The notes beneath the pieces are model-generated. The model saw only the letters and a list, made by a program, of their open reading frames with translations, ran no database searches and had not been told where the DNA came from. This document shows, one piece after another, positions 13,185 through 25,900 of a stretch of 64,000 nt of DNA (position 1 is its first letter; every line of letters begins with the position of its first letter). Both the position numbers and the translations under genes were made by a program. Source of the stretch: Chondrosia reniformis. Taxonomy: Eukaryota > Porifera > Demospongiae > Chondrillida > Chondrillidae. The stretch covers positions 2,914,001-2,978,000 of the forward strand of contig OX359190.1 of assembly GCA_947172415.1 (NCBI GenBank), read 5' to 3'.

Positions 13185-13788
13185 AATACGTCATTATTTA
13201 TTATTATAACAATATTGAAATTACATAAAAATTGTCATCCAAAAAGAAAAAAATGTTGCGTCATTGCACCATAGGCTAGTAATTGTTTTTTTTTCACAGC
13301 TATCAGGATCATTCTCACTGCAACATAAATAGTTGAAGGTACTTTTCCCTATATATATAGTCCCAAAAGTTAGCAGTCTTCAAATATATGCTATATGTAT
13401 GTCACAATGGACTCCTTTGTATCAATGAGATACTTAGAGTGAGCAGCAATCCACTAGTCAATAATGGTAACACCTCCAACCTGCCACCTCAAGTGGTCTG
13501 ACAAGGGATTACAAAACACTGCTGAGGAGACAAGTTCATGAATTTGAAGCTCTTCCTTTTCTACAGAACAACAATTATCTCATTAATCAGATGTAAAACT
13601 GAACCTTTTCATTACACAATATAACAACACACACATAACTGAGTCTTCTACATCTGTAATTGGCTGCAGCTTTAATTGAAGGGATATACCCTGGATCAGC
13701 ATACAGGTAATCTCTCCTTCTCATGTGAAACAGCCCCCCCCCCATGTAATTATGGGTTTATACATTCCATGTATGTATACGTACTTAC
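13185..13788. other. Spacer after copy A
   Basis: No gene seen. AT-rich, with a poly-C run at about 13735-13743 next to the isolated collagen exon. It is the 3' flank of copy A, and no canonical AATAAA was found close to the stop codon. Confidence 0.5.
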
Positions 13789-14055
13789 AGCAGGTCCTTG
13801 TGGACCAGGGAGACCAACATTTCCTTCTATATATGCCCACATCTCCAGCATCACCCAGTTCTCCAACATCTCCTGGCTCACCACACATTCCCCTAGCACC
13901 CTTAAGCCCTATTAGACCACCATCACTACCATTAGGTCCTTGGGCTCCCACAGGTCCACCATCTCCAGACCCTCCTCTTGCACCTCCAGCTCCTTGGTGT
14001 CCCACACGTTCTGCTGCTCCGTCATCCCCTGACCACCTTGACCACCTGTCAGACC
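13789..14055 (-). pseudogene. Isolated third copy of one collagen exon
   Basis: A single Gly-X-Y exon matching 1787-2059, with acceptor at 14055/14056 and donor at 13788/13789. Small deletions near the acceptor and a 4-bp insertion (TATA-type) near 13828-13833 break the frame. It ends just before the junction with STAT-derived sequence at about 14091. Confidence 0.8.
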
Positions 14056-14090
14056 CTACAGTCGTAGGAATGAAGTCACTTTATACAATG

Positions 14091-16430
14091 GCAGTGTGCA
14101 TCTGTCCATGTTGCGACATCATCACATTCTGATAAAGGGTTTCTAACTGCTTCAGCGGGTGACAGAGCTGCCAGTTCACTTCAGCTAGAATCTCACACCT
14201 ACAGACGGGATCACACAGAAACAAAAGCTAACAAAGCAGATCTACAGCAGGCCTGATGCTAGTGTTCAGAAGGAGGAGTATTGAAAGTTCAAAGTGGTAC
14301 TTTTGTAACCAGCTAAAGTGTTCCTGAACTGGATGTATCATGGGTGGGATCAAGTCAGCTCTGATAGAAATCATTTATGCCCTGAGGAAAGAATATCTAC
14401 AGACTATAGCCAGAGAATATTAGGAACGTATGCTTGAAATACTGCAACCTGTAAATATACACAAGAGTGGCTAATGTACAATATTACAGGATTCACAGAA
14501 GATCAAGATAAAGAAAAGACAAAGACTCCCAGGATCACTGATGAAGGGTGGAATTCCCAGAAACGGCTGTCTGACCCAGTGGAGAAGAAGATGAAAGAAG
14601 GGAAAAGAAGGAAGAAAAGACTCCTGTATCTTCATCCAAATCTCTCTTCAGGTTTAGTTCCCCTATAGGCTCTTTTACAGAATAGGCATATAGCATGTAG
14701 GAAAATGCATGGTATCTTAGATTTTTCATGTCCATTCTTCCACTCTTCCTCAGGCTATTGTCCCACAAATACTAGGGTTGGTTGTGGCCTAGAAAGGGGT
14801 GGATCTAATATTTTAAGGAGGTGGGGGTGCTAAGGTATACAGGGGACCTCATCCCATGGGAGGCTTCAAGGTTCAAGGTTCAAGGTGACAGAAAAAGGAT
14901 ATGGGGCAGTTTGGCTAATACAGACAAACTCAATAACAAACTCAATCTCATAGAGGATGCTTCAGTGCACAGAGCCCTTGTATCCACCACTGCTAGACTT
15001 TCCATCACCATTTGGATTGTGGAGGAGAATCTATGGGCGTACATACATGCACATAATATACACCATGTATAGTAGTACGTAGTAACAGTGCACGTTTACT
15101 ACAAGAGGTCTGTTACAGCATATAACTAAAGTAGAACAAAAGTCTTATAATCAGACTTTCAAAATAATCTCAACTCGACACTGCTCAGTAGGAAGGTTTT
15201 CCAGCCACCTTAAGTACGTACTTATATACATACATATATAAACTAGAGGAGTTAATGGCACTTAACTGTGCAAAGGCTATGATGATTAGCAAAATTTGTT
15301 TTTTGGAATAATACGTTACAGTGATTATTTTGTTTATCACATACATATACGTCCATGTATAGGTGCACAAACATAAACAAATGTAAACAAATCATAATAT
15401 CTAGTGTTACAGGCTTACCATTGTTGAATTTGGTTTAGTTTCTTTGTCTGAAAACCTTCTTCATTTTTGTAGTGCTTTTGTTTCGTTTTTAAATCTTCCA
15501 ACACATCATCCAACACTTTTTGTTGTGCCTGACCAATCTCGTCCAATATGGTTCTGCACTTTGTACTAACTTCCTATGTAAACAAGAAGCATACCAAATC
15601 ATCCAGGCAAAAATCTTGGTTTAGGATTTGAAGCTGATTTGGAACTCTGACAGTAATCAATTATAGCTAAAACATCTCATCATCCACCATAACAAATATA
15701 CACTGTAAGTAAGTAAGGAGCTATATGCTTCTAGGAAGGTGTACATTTCAAGCAAACCAGTTAACTGTAAAGTACTCCAAAATTAACTTGTTCATAAAAA
15801 TAATGAAATGATTAATTGGAATATACGTGTACACAAGTACTATAGTTTGGAACATTTTCGTTGTTAAAATATTTTCTGCCATTGGCTTAAACTATGTCAG
15901 TGAAAAATATACGTATTAGTGAGCTCAAATTTCTATATTGCGTGGGTGACATACGTATATAGAAACAATTGTATGCCCTTAGCAATATATATAATCCTTT
16001 CCAAACTTGTGTTACACACATAATTGAAGATGTCCAATACCAATTAATTTGGCAACTTTTAATACATTATTACTCTACCAAGAAAGAGATAAAGTACTTC
16101 ATACATAAAAGTATTTCTAAGAACTAAGTGCTTGTGTAAAGTTTATATATACCTCCAATTTCTTTTTCATTGTATCTTGTTCCACTGACCAATGGGTTTC
16201 CAGTTTGCGAATTCTTGCCCCCTCCTCTGCACTCTGTGGATTTTGTGAGTCTAAAGTATACACACAAAGAGAAATGAAATACTGTTCTTTGACTGTAACT
16301 CAAAGGATAATCATGACAGATGGCACATTCACATAGGATCAGGATAAGTGATTTAGATTTAATGGAGCATTAAATTGTCAGATACAGTATACTGTACGTA
16401 CATGGGCCATACATATGGTTTTCAACAGTG
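14091..16430 (-). pseudogene. Duplicated STAT exons 9 (partial), 8 and 7
   Basis: In transcript order: exon 7 copy 16153-16250, exon 8 copy 15419-15573, and exon 9 copy from acceptor 14198 to an abrupt break at about 14091. The first two are full length and open, with intact splice sites. Source coordinates are 40304-40401, 39574-39728 and 39273-39380. About 14300-15330 is an insertion of about 1 kb absent from the source intron. The fragment encodes coiled coil only, without DNA-binding or SH2 parts. Confidence 0.85.
14480..14745 (-). mobile_element. About 250-bp dispersed repeat, antisense copy
   Basis: Matches, on the opposite strand, the repeats at 60868-61100 and 61935-62150. Shared blocks include a CCACTGGGTCAGACAGC-type segment, GGAATTCCACCCTTCATCAG and AACTAAACCTGAAGAGAG. 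It sits in the sequence inserted into the STAT-derived fragment. It has no coding capacity of its own, so the class is unclear. Confidence 0.65.
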
Positions 16431-16439
16431 CAGATAATT

Positions 16440-17271
16440 TTCTAAATGGTCAAGTTCAGCAGAACCCAAGCCGACTACACTAGACAGGTTTCACTCTAAG
16501 AGGCTCTAAGAATTGAAGCATTGCTATGGTATAGTAGTTAACAATAAATAGAATGTTTATATTCTATTAATTGAAAACTGTAAATAACTTAGGATAAGCT
16601 TACAGATAACTAATAGACTTAACCAATCCTAGCAATGAGAACCTCTAGTACAAGATGGTACATCTCTAGGTGTAATGACTTCACAATGTTTTAGTAAGTA
16701 AGTAATTAGCTACTACACATTACAGATCAAGAAGAAGAAGACACAGCCAAGGGTCACTGGAGAAGGGTGCTATGGTATAATGTAAAATTCAAACAACACA
16801 TAGGTGATTAGTGATTGGATGACCCCATCTGAAATGCTTCCATACCTTAGAGACAGAGGAGTGATTAGTAAGAACGTAACAGCTGGATGGATGAGTAAAG
16901 TGGTAGTAATACTGACCATACCATTGAGCAATACTGGTTATATCATTGAGCAATACTGGCTATATCATTGAGCAACATACTGGCTGATGATACATATAGA
17001 ACATTCCTTTAGGAAGGACACAGGGGGTGAGCAAAATACAATAATGGCTAGGTACCAATAATCAAAGTGATAATCAAACCACAACCATTAATAAACATCA
17101 TGAAGAGGGGAACACTGGGAATCAAACCCTGGGCAGTTTGCTATAATCACCAGTCCTCTGCCACTGAGTTACAATTGAATATCATACAATTTAATGATAT
17201 ACAACATACTGTAATTCAATGAGTATGTGGTCAATTGAGCAATGCTGGCTATACCATTGAGCAATAGAGGT
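16440..17271. other. Spacer joining STAT-derived and collagen sequence, unit B
   Basis: No coding signal. The first part matches unit A (about 481-900) and the second part matches STAT intron 9 (38630-39180), including its minisatellite and SINE-like repeat. It ends at a junction near 17272 inside a collagen exon. Confidence 0.6.
17035..17180 (-). mobile_element. tRNA-derived SINE-like repeat, unit B
   Basis: On the minus strand this reads A-box-like TAACTCAGTGGCAGAGGACT, then B-box-like GGGTTTGATTCCC, then a tail with CATGATGTTTATTAATGG and GGTTTGATTATCACTTTG. The copy at 38955-39127 is its source or sister. Confidence 0.65.
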
Positions 17272-19700
17272 TACACCATCTCCAGACCCTCCTCTTGCAC
17301 CTCCGGCTCCTTGGTGTCCCACACGTCCTGCTGCTCCATCATCTCCTGGATTTCCAGCAGGACCTTGACCTCCTGTCAGACCCTACAGTCGTAGGAATGC
17401 AGTCACTTTATACAATGGACAGTCAGACATTCATGATAATACTTTCTATGTATGACAGCTTACTGGTGCACCAAGATCACCTCTTATTCCCGTAGCACCA
17501 ATGGACCCTCGGCTCCCTGCACCTGAGGACACAACATGAATTGACTTATGTAGCCATGGTAACAGATTAAACACACTTGGACCTGTTTTAAGTTGCATAG
17601 TTACCAATCATAAGTATACCTTCATCTTTGCCACGTTGACCCTGGTTCTCCAGTCTGACCTTTAGGACCAGTAAATCCCTGTGGACCAGCAAGACCAGCA
17701 GATTCATCAGCTCCTTGTTCACCAGCTGCACCAGTTGCACCACGATCTTCACCTGTTCCAGGTCAACCCTGTTGTCCCGAGTTACCAGGACCAACTGCAG
17801 GTCCACTGGAACCCTATATATATGTATACATACACTTGCACCATCACCTCCAGGAGCTCCAATGTCACCTCGCTACCCTACCAGTGAATCGCATACAATA
17901 TCAGACAATGTCACAAATTAATGTAATAAAGATAGTGATAGAAAACATACTCAAGATATATCTAGTCTACAGGATGCTACCTATATATGTAAGATCTTTA
18001 CCAACTCTTTAACTGACCTTTTCTCCTTGATCACATTGTGCCTCAGTAGAACTTATACATCTCCCTTGGCACCTTTGGCACCTTGTGAACTAGTTGCACC
18101 AGTAAGACCACTCACACCCTACAGAGAATGAAATGTAGTCGACCAACATGCAGTATGCTTCAATTGGGCCCACTCATGAGGAGAATGACTATCAGGTTCT
18201 TGAATGCATACTATAACTATAATTTACCTTACTGCTGCTCCAGCTGTTCCAGAGGGAGGATTAGTACAAGGATCCCTGTGTTTACCAGGGTCACCATGGT
18301 TACCATTGCTGCCCGGATCTCCAACAGCACATACATTACCAGGTTCTCCATCAAAACCTCTGTCTCCCTTCCTCCCTATATATTTGTTGAATTAATCTCC
18401 ATGTGGACCAGCCTTTGACTCCATGGTTACCATGGTAACCTACCTAATTGACCCCTTTAGCTCCTTTTTTCTAGTTACTTCTAGATTGACCCTTTTAGGT
18501 CCTAGATTGTCATGTTCCATTTAATCCAGGCAATCCTTGATTACCCTGAAGAAATGATCATTATCTTGAACAAATAGCACTTTTGGCTCTGATATGTAAA
18601 TCCACTCACTGTGGTACCTTGTGACCCTATGGGTCCCATTTCTCCTTTCTGACCATGCAAGCTTTCCTTGGTCTCCACTATGTCCAGGTCAGCCATCCAC
18701 ACCATTTTCACCAGATACACCAGGATTATCAGGTGATCCATCACAGCTAGAAGTGGACCCAACACTGTTACTATATTTGAAATGATGTACAAGTAGAAGT
18801 AGGAGGTGTCATCCTTTACATTTGGCACCAGACACACTTGCACTCTAAAGGGAAGGAGAATGAATGAATAACATTATGATATGAATAATTCAATTTAAGT
18901 GCTCTCATAATATTATTCATGGGGTTAGTACTTCCTCATTAAGATCCTATGGAATGTAGACCTCATAAAACTACTACCAGACCTGAACATGTGACCTCCA
19001 CTGGCTAGAGAGACTAGTCAAGAATCCTATCTCTAAGTAATTAAGGTCCTTTAGTGTAACATGCAGACACAACAATACCTCACTAAAGCAACACTAATCC
19101 AAAGGAATATAATCATATAGGACACTTAACTAGCTAAATACTGGAAGAGCATCTACAAGTAAATTTCATACATCATATTATCAAATCAAATATAATATAT
19201 TGTACAATGTATTGTAGGTACACTTCCACAGGTGGAAAGTGGATTTCAAATGATCAGAAAATCCTCATTAATCAAGTCAATTCATGCATATAGAAAACGA
19301 TATACCTTTTATTGAAAAAGTCTTTACATCTTCTTTATACATCTTTATACACTCTTTACATAGATAGCTAGAACTAGTTCCTACGATACAGAAAACAGGA
19401 CAAGCTTTACCTTTCATAACAGCTGCATGGAGGAGAATTAAATCATTGAGGTGGTGCAGTAGATTAGATATGTGATCATACTTCAATGTGCCGCAGACAA
19501 GAAAGTACATTTGGCAGGGTCAATAAACTGGGAATCTCATTCCCTATCCTCATGTTAAGTACAACTTGAAGGTCAGCCATCCTTGCCATATCCTGATCTT
19601 GTTCTCCAGTCTGACCTCTGGGGACCACTACTACCAACCAATACAGGAGCTCCCTGTTCACCAGACACACCACTGCAGCACAATCTCTACCTGTTACAAG
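17272..19700 (-). pseudogene. Collagen-like gene, unit B, truncated copy
   Basis: Second copy of the minus-strand collagen block: exons 17272-17382 (cut off relative to 1787-2059), 17464-17522 (59 nt; one base lost against the 60-nt exon at 2143-2202, so the frame breaks), 17620-17813, a stub at about 17835-17873, 18059-18118, 18233-18375, 18610-18770, and a weaker fragment at about 19530-19690. It lacks the equivalents of 1017-1787 and of about 2510-2970. At about 18290 it keeps a Gly that unit A has changed to Val, so the copies decay independently. It is likely non-functional. Confidence 0.65.
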
Positions 19701-19994
19701 TACAACAAGTTGCATGTCTTTGAATTGAAGGATGTAGTTTGGTGAGGCTTGATTGAGTCAATATAGTGTTTGCTATATAAACATTTCGAAATGTGTTGCA
19801 TACCTTATACTTTATTTGGAAATGTTTTCCTCCAAGAATAGCGGGAAAACACTCAGATCTGCCGCCAATAGTTAAATAAGGAATACGGTCGTTATAGTAA
19901 CGGCATAGTAACAGTGTGGTCAGTAAAGTATTTGCTAAGTAGTTCTCGGTTTTCAAGTGTTCAGTTTTTTCTTTTGTTTGCCTTGCTGAGGATA
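19701..19994. promoter_or_regulatory. Divergent spacer before Kelch-GTPase-CARD copy B
   Basis: Counterpart of the region before 5331 and close in sequence to it, with small indels. It separates the truncated collagen block from the ATG at 19995. Confidence 0.4.
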
Positions 19995-22900
19995 ATGAAC
20001 GTGGAGAACGTAAGTTTACTTAATAGGTCTCTTGTTAGCAGTTTATAATGTTGTAGGAGCTAGTGTTAACTATTACTGGTCCGAATTCAGTGCCAAAATT
20101 AAAACTCGCTTAGTTTGAGATAATAGCCAAACTTAAGAAAGTAATTAGCTACAGAGTTAGTGAACCTGTCGGGACTAACTGGTATACATTCAGAGACTAG
20201 TTTCTATTCGATTGGGTTTGTGTAGAAAGGAATACTTGGCTGGCTCGAGTACTTCAATTACAGTTGTTGGGTCCGTGTAAAACCTAAACCAAACCAGTCA
20301 ACTATAGAGCGAAGAGCCTCACGCGATTCATATCCTTTTAGGGGACAAGTTAGAAAGCGAAGAACTACTTCGTAATCTTTCCGTAACTGAATAACCATTC
20401 TGTTACTCTACTGGTGGCAATTAGCTTGTCACTGTAAACGTTATAAAGTTTAAAATATGAGCATTATTAAACTATGAGCCATGCATGCACGTTAAGAATA
20501 TTTAGACAAGAAGATTTACGGCACTTACAGACCTCAAAGTGTTCTTGTAATAAGCTGCTACAGAACTTGCTCCTTCCCTGTCATTCAGTTCCTCCAAACA
20601 GTGAATACATTATCTTTTCTTTCTTGTCTCTAATTAGGTATTTCAAAGTGACCTCTTGACAGCTGGAGGAGGTCACTTCCTTAAACCAACTGAAATACCG
20701 GAAGCGACTATTGGAACTCTGGGGAAGGCAGTTGCAATTAACGAACGAGTATTTGTCTGCGGGGGAGAGTGTGAAAATGCAGCATCTGAACGGATCGTTC
20801 AGGTATACAATGTATTAACGAAGAAATGGTCAACACTACCTCCATCTCCGTATTCTTGCAGTGAAGCCACCATCATAAAAGATCAGTTAACTCTGATAGG
20901 AGGTTATGACACTCGTCGCACTCCTACAAACAAGCTAGTGACATGGACAGGTGAAGAATGGTTAGAGCTATATCCTCCAATGCACACTGACCGATACCAT
21001 CCAGGTGTTCTTGCTATTGGAGACTTAGTAATTGTGTCTGGAGGAGCAGGAGCAGGAGTATACACAATTGAAGTCCTGGATATAAACAATAAAAAGTGGA
21101 TCCAGTCGAATCTGAAACTTCCTGAACCATTAGCACTACACCACATGGCATTGTGTGGTGAATACATTTACATCTACTACTGGAACAATGGTTATTTTTG
21201 GAGAATGAATAAGAAGAATTTTATGGCTTCACTTACCAATGATGTACATCACTGGGAAGAGCTCGGGAATGCACCAGGGAACAGTTCACTTTTACAATAC
21301 AGCACCCTACCAGTCCTAGTAGGTCCAAATGGAATCTTCATTTTCGAGAAGAAGAAGTGGACACAAATTAGTAAAGAAACGTCTTATCACTTCAATTTTA
21401 CGGCTTCCCTCAACGGAACTACGTTTCTCACTATTGGAGGATATGGAGGAGTAAGACAATATGAGACAAGAGCTGTACAGTACGATATTGCAGTTGAGGT
21501 TAGTAACTCATTTAATTACAAAACATCACATTAAAGTATTACAAGTCTTGTTAACATTCGTTGCGCGCTTCGTGTGCACTTTCTCCTTCAAATAGAAACA
21601 TTAGAAGGTTTTATTTCCTTCGTTAGAGTCACCTAACTTGTGCGCTCAGTGTACACGAAGCGCGTGTCAATGCTAACAAGACTTGTATTGCTTTAAGTTC
21701 GCGTACGAGTGTGTTCTACGAACGCTCTCACGAGTTTAAGTGTTAACTTGTTTCCACTAACGGGGACTGTTAGAAGTCTTCTTGTATCATCCGCTCTTTG
21801 TATTTGAAGGAGAAAGTAGAGTGTGTACGTTTTATAAAAGTGCCAAGTTGTAAAACGGTTTCTTGCAATTAATAAACTGCTAACTAAGTAACAACAATTT
21901 GAGTAAATTGCTACGAAGTTTTATTTTGGTAGCCAAAAAAGTCGGCCATTTTATCAGTGAAAGATAGTCTTCAACGTCTAGATCTTAGGCAGATGATTAC
22001 AAAGTTCTTAAATCAGGTTCTCCTTATTGAAGTAAGTGTAAGAGAGATAAATAAAGTCAAATAGATTGTATTGTAATTACTGTACAAGTTATGTTGACAT
22101 TCGTTGCGCGCTTCGCGTACACTTTAAAATAGAAACATTAGAAGGTTTTATTTCCTATTTTCAATGTTAACATGACTTGTATTACTTTAGATTAATGTTC
22201 TCGTACGAGTGTGTCCTACGAGCGCTGATTCGTACGTGTTTAAGTATATTCCACTAACGAAGACTGTTAAGTCTTCCTTGCTCTCTACATTTGAAGTGAG
22301 AAAGTAAAGCGTTCAAAGTATTATCCACTAGAATTGTTAGCTTCATTGTCTGATTACTTAGAGTGTTATTGTCGCGTGTATGTAGACCTACATACGTATG
22401 TTTCAACTTGAATGTTTTCTCGTCCTGTGTACGTACGAGTGATTAGTTATAGATTGTTAGTTGAGCCACTTGCTAACAGCAAAAAGGGTAAATTGCTACC
22501 AATTAAGTCTTTATGCTTACAGCCATTTAGCAGTGAATATGTTGTCATATACTAGTCAGATCATTCGACTGAGAGAGGTACCGTGTTTTTAAATCTGGTG
22601 TTCCCTAGCATAAAGGTACAATAAAATAGTTTTTTTTTTTTCAGTAATATTATCATCAAGAATATAGCATTCTTATCATTTGAGAATGATATACTACATT
22701 GTTTGAGTGGGTATGTCTGTACGTATACGTATCCTAATTTATTGAGACTCAGCAACAATTGTATTTAAAAACAAATTGAACGTTTCAACCCAAAAGTATT
22801 CATCAGCATAATAATTTATGCACCACCAAAATTCTCAAAGTATTTATACGTACGTAGATGGCCATTTTTCTAACACACTGTCTGTATACGTACATAGATT

Positions 22901-25900
22901 CAAAGAGTTTCCTTATACTTGATAGCTTTTAGTTGCTATGTACATCTTCCAAGCAGTGTGTTAGAAAAATGGTCGTCTACGTATAAATATTTTGAGAATT
23001 TTGGTGGTGCATAAATTACGTATTCAACCTCTTTTGAGGTCCATAAACACACAATGCCATTAGCCTTCTACCAACACCTACTCACATGTGAATTGATCTG
23101 GTTGATTTGAAGAGTTACTAATACTGTTTCTCTAGACACTCAAAAGTCAAAGGATAAACCATTATAATAGGATTTAGTTGCTGAATCATCATTTTATACC
23201 TATGACCTGATATCTACGTATGTATACACTGTGATTGCTACATAGCATGTGCATTGTGTAGGGAGTAACGTGTAAAAGGTCTTAGAAAAGTAGACCACGT
23301 ACCCAGAACTAAGATACCACTGTGCTAGCACAGCCTTCAAAGGCCACAATGATTTAATTTATGCAGGCTATCATATTTTCCTCATTTAAACACTACTGAA
23401 AAGTCCTTATGCATTCACTTGTGGGATTGACTGAGTTGTGATTAATGGTTTCCCAACATTCTTGTGAAGATACTGTTTATCATATACGTATATATGTGTT
23501 ATGTGTCACTTATTGGTCCTACGTATGATTTACATATAAGTGAATTAATAAATGAATTTATTTCCGATCCTAAAATGTATGGTATTTGCAATTGATTTGA
23601 ATATCGAAGCTTACTTCTAAAATTGATTGAACCAAAAATTCCTATTCTAATCCATCCATGTTTGTTTGATAATTATTGACCTTTTAATTGTTTGTTTGTT
23701 TGTTTACAAACATTACTTCCAATGGTTTGATAATTAGATTTTAATTGTTTGTTTGTTTATAAACACAACTTGCACTTTGCATAAGGAATAATCTAATATA
23801 CTATTTCTCTTACATGCCATATCTACTTTAGGGAATTAAACATAGCGAGTGTTTTGGATTAGGATGCAGAGTTTCTCCTTCTCTTCTTCTCTTTTTGGAA
23901 CAATTGACAATTTGAGTGTTGGTTACTTTATAACGTTTATTAAGAATAAGTTGTTCAACTTGGGTCAGTTCTGTACCTTATACTAGACTGCTTTTAGTTT
24001 CTATATTTGGACATCTTACAAGCAGTGTACGTATTAGAAGATACATTAATACATTGCTCAAACTGATTTGGTGTAAGCAACACACAATGCAATTAGCCTC
24101 ATACCAAGACCCACACACAAGTGAATTGATCTGACGACAGTGGACAGTCCATATGGTCCTCTGCCATATCTCAACCTGGTTAGGGTAGGAGGGTAGATTG
24201 TAGGAACTGTAAAATAGTTCTAAATGTTGTAATGTCTGTGTAGCCTGTACATTAGACTAGTCAATCTCATTCTAAATTAAAGTGTACATCCTCTACTTCA
24301 TGATATAAACTCAACAACTGAAGTAGCACTACATTTGTAGAAGCCTTAAAAGTTAATCTATGTAGATGATAATTCTTAACATACAATTGTTTATAGTTGT
24401 TTAATTAAGCGTTTATTCCTGTACTCCTGTTGTGTTAGGAGCAAATGAAATATTTTTGATACCAACGTTGATCAAATCTAAATATCCGCTTCATTAAACC
24501 TTTTAAACCTCACCTTTTATATAACTAGCTACGTATACTTGAAAACTGTAAACATTGAGTCAAGACAATTGTTGTAACTACATTGATATGAAATATGCAA
24601 TAATAATTTACTTCTGTTTATTATATGTTTTGTTTTGTACGATATAGGAACCCCAGTGGTATGAAGATGCCATAGAAGGGCATGGCTCTGTTGAGGTTAA
24701 CATCTTTTACTGTTTCCTAACAGGAGGCCCTCGAGTTGGTAAAACCTCGCTGAAGCACTACCTGCTCTACAACACAGTAAGAGAAGACAAAACTAGCACT
24801 GGAGTGCTGGAAGCTCCTGAAGTGGCCACCATTGCTGAGGATGGAGACACAAAGGGAAGAACAGATCGGTTGGAGGAATACCAGAGAGAAGAAAAGCAGA
24901 GAATGGAAGGCCAGGGGAAGGGGAGCCAGGGAGAGGAAGGCCAGGGGAAGGGGAGCCAGGAAGAGGAAGGCCAGGGTAAGGGGAGCCAGGGAGAGGAAGG
25001 CCAGGGGAAGGGGAGCCAGGGAGAGGAAGGCCAGGGGAAGGGGAGCCATGGAGAGGAAGGCCAGGGGAAGGGGAGCCAGGGAGAGGAAGGCCAGGGGAAG
25101 GGGAGCCAGGGAGAGGAAGGCCAGGGGAAGGGGAGCCAGGGAGAGGAAGGCCAGGGGAAGGGGAGCCAGGGAGAGGAAGGCCAGGAGAAGGGGAGCCAGG
25201 GAGAGGAAGAGAAGTATGATTTCGTTAAATGTTTGGCAGTTGGTTCTTCCTGGAAAGTTTTAACAGATGAAAAGCTAGGGCAGCTTATTTCAAAGGTTAA
25301 GATGGAGAAGAGGAAGGTCTTTCCAGGCAGCACTCTAGAAGCCCCACCTGCCTCTCTTCCACAGGCTTCATCTAATGATTCCACTTTACCTGGTGATATC
25401 ACCAAGACAACAGAGGTAGCCAGTGAGACGACCAAGCTGCCAACCGATGTCTCCAATTCCCCTCTGCCTCCTCCTAGCCATAGAGATGATACCACTGAGG
25501 CTTTAGCAGTACAAGACCCACTAGAGTTGCTGGAGCAAGCCAGGGACAAGTTCCTGCTGAAACACAATCTCTCCACCGAAGCAGAATTTGATGAAAAGCA
25601 GTGTACGTTCATTTACCTCCTGGACACAGGAGGCCAGCCCTCCTTTCAGAATGTCGTTCCACTCCTACTAGACTTTCCCTGCAACTTTCTGCACGTCTTT
25701 AAAGCTTCAGAGAGGTTGACAGATCCGTATGTCAATGCTTTCTGTCGAGATGGAGCCACTGAAGAGAAGAGAGCCAACAGCCGTTCAACCTGGGAATTGA
25801 TGAAGGAGTCCATTACAGCTGCCTACACAATGTCAATGAAGAGCAAGCGGCAGTTGAAAGCATTTGACATGCCTAATGAGCCCCAACTTCGCATTTTCCT

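Noticed and set aside
17100-17180. Functional tRNA gene
   Set aside because: A- and B-box-like motifs are present, but the cloverleaf stems do not pair convincingly, and the same unit recurs with a SINE-type tail.
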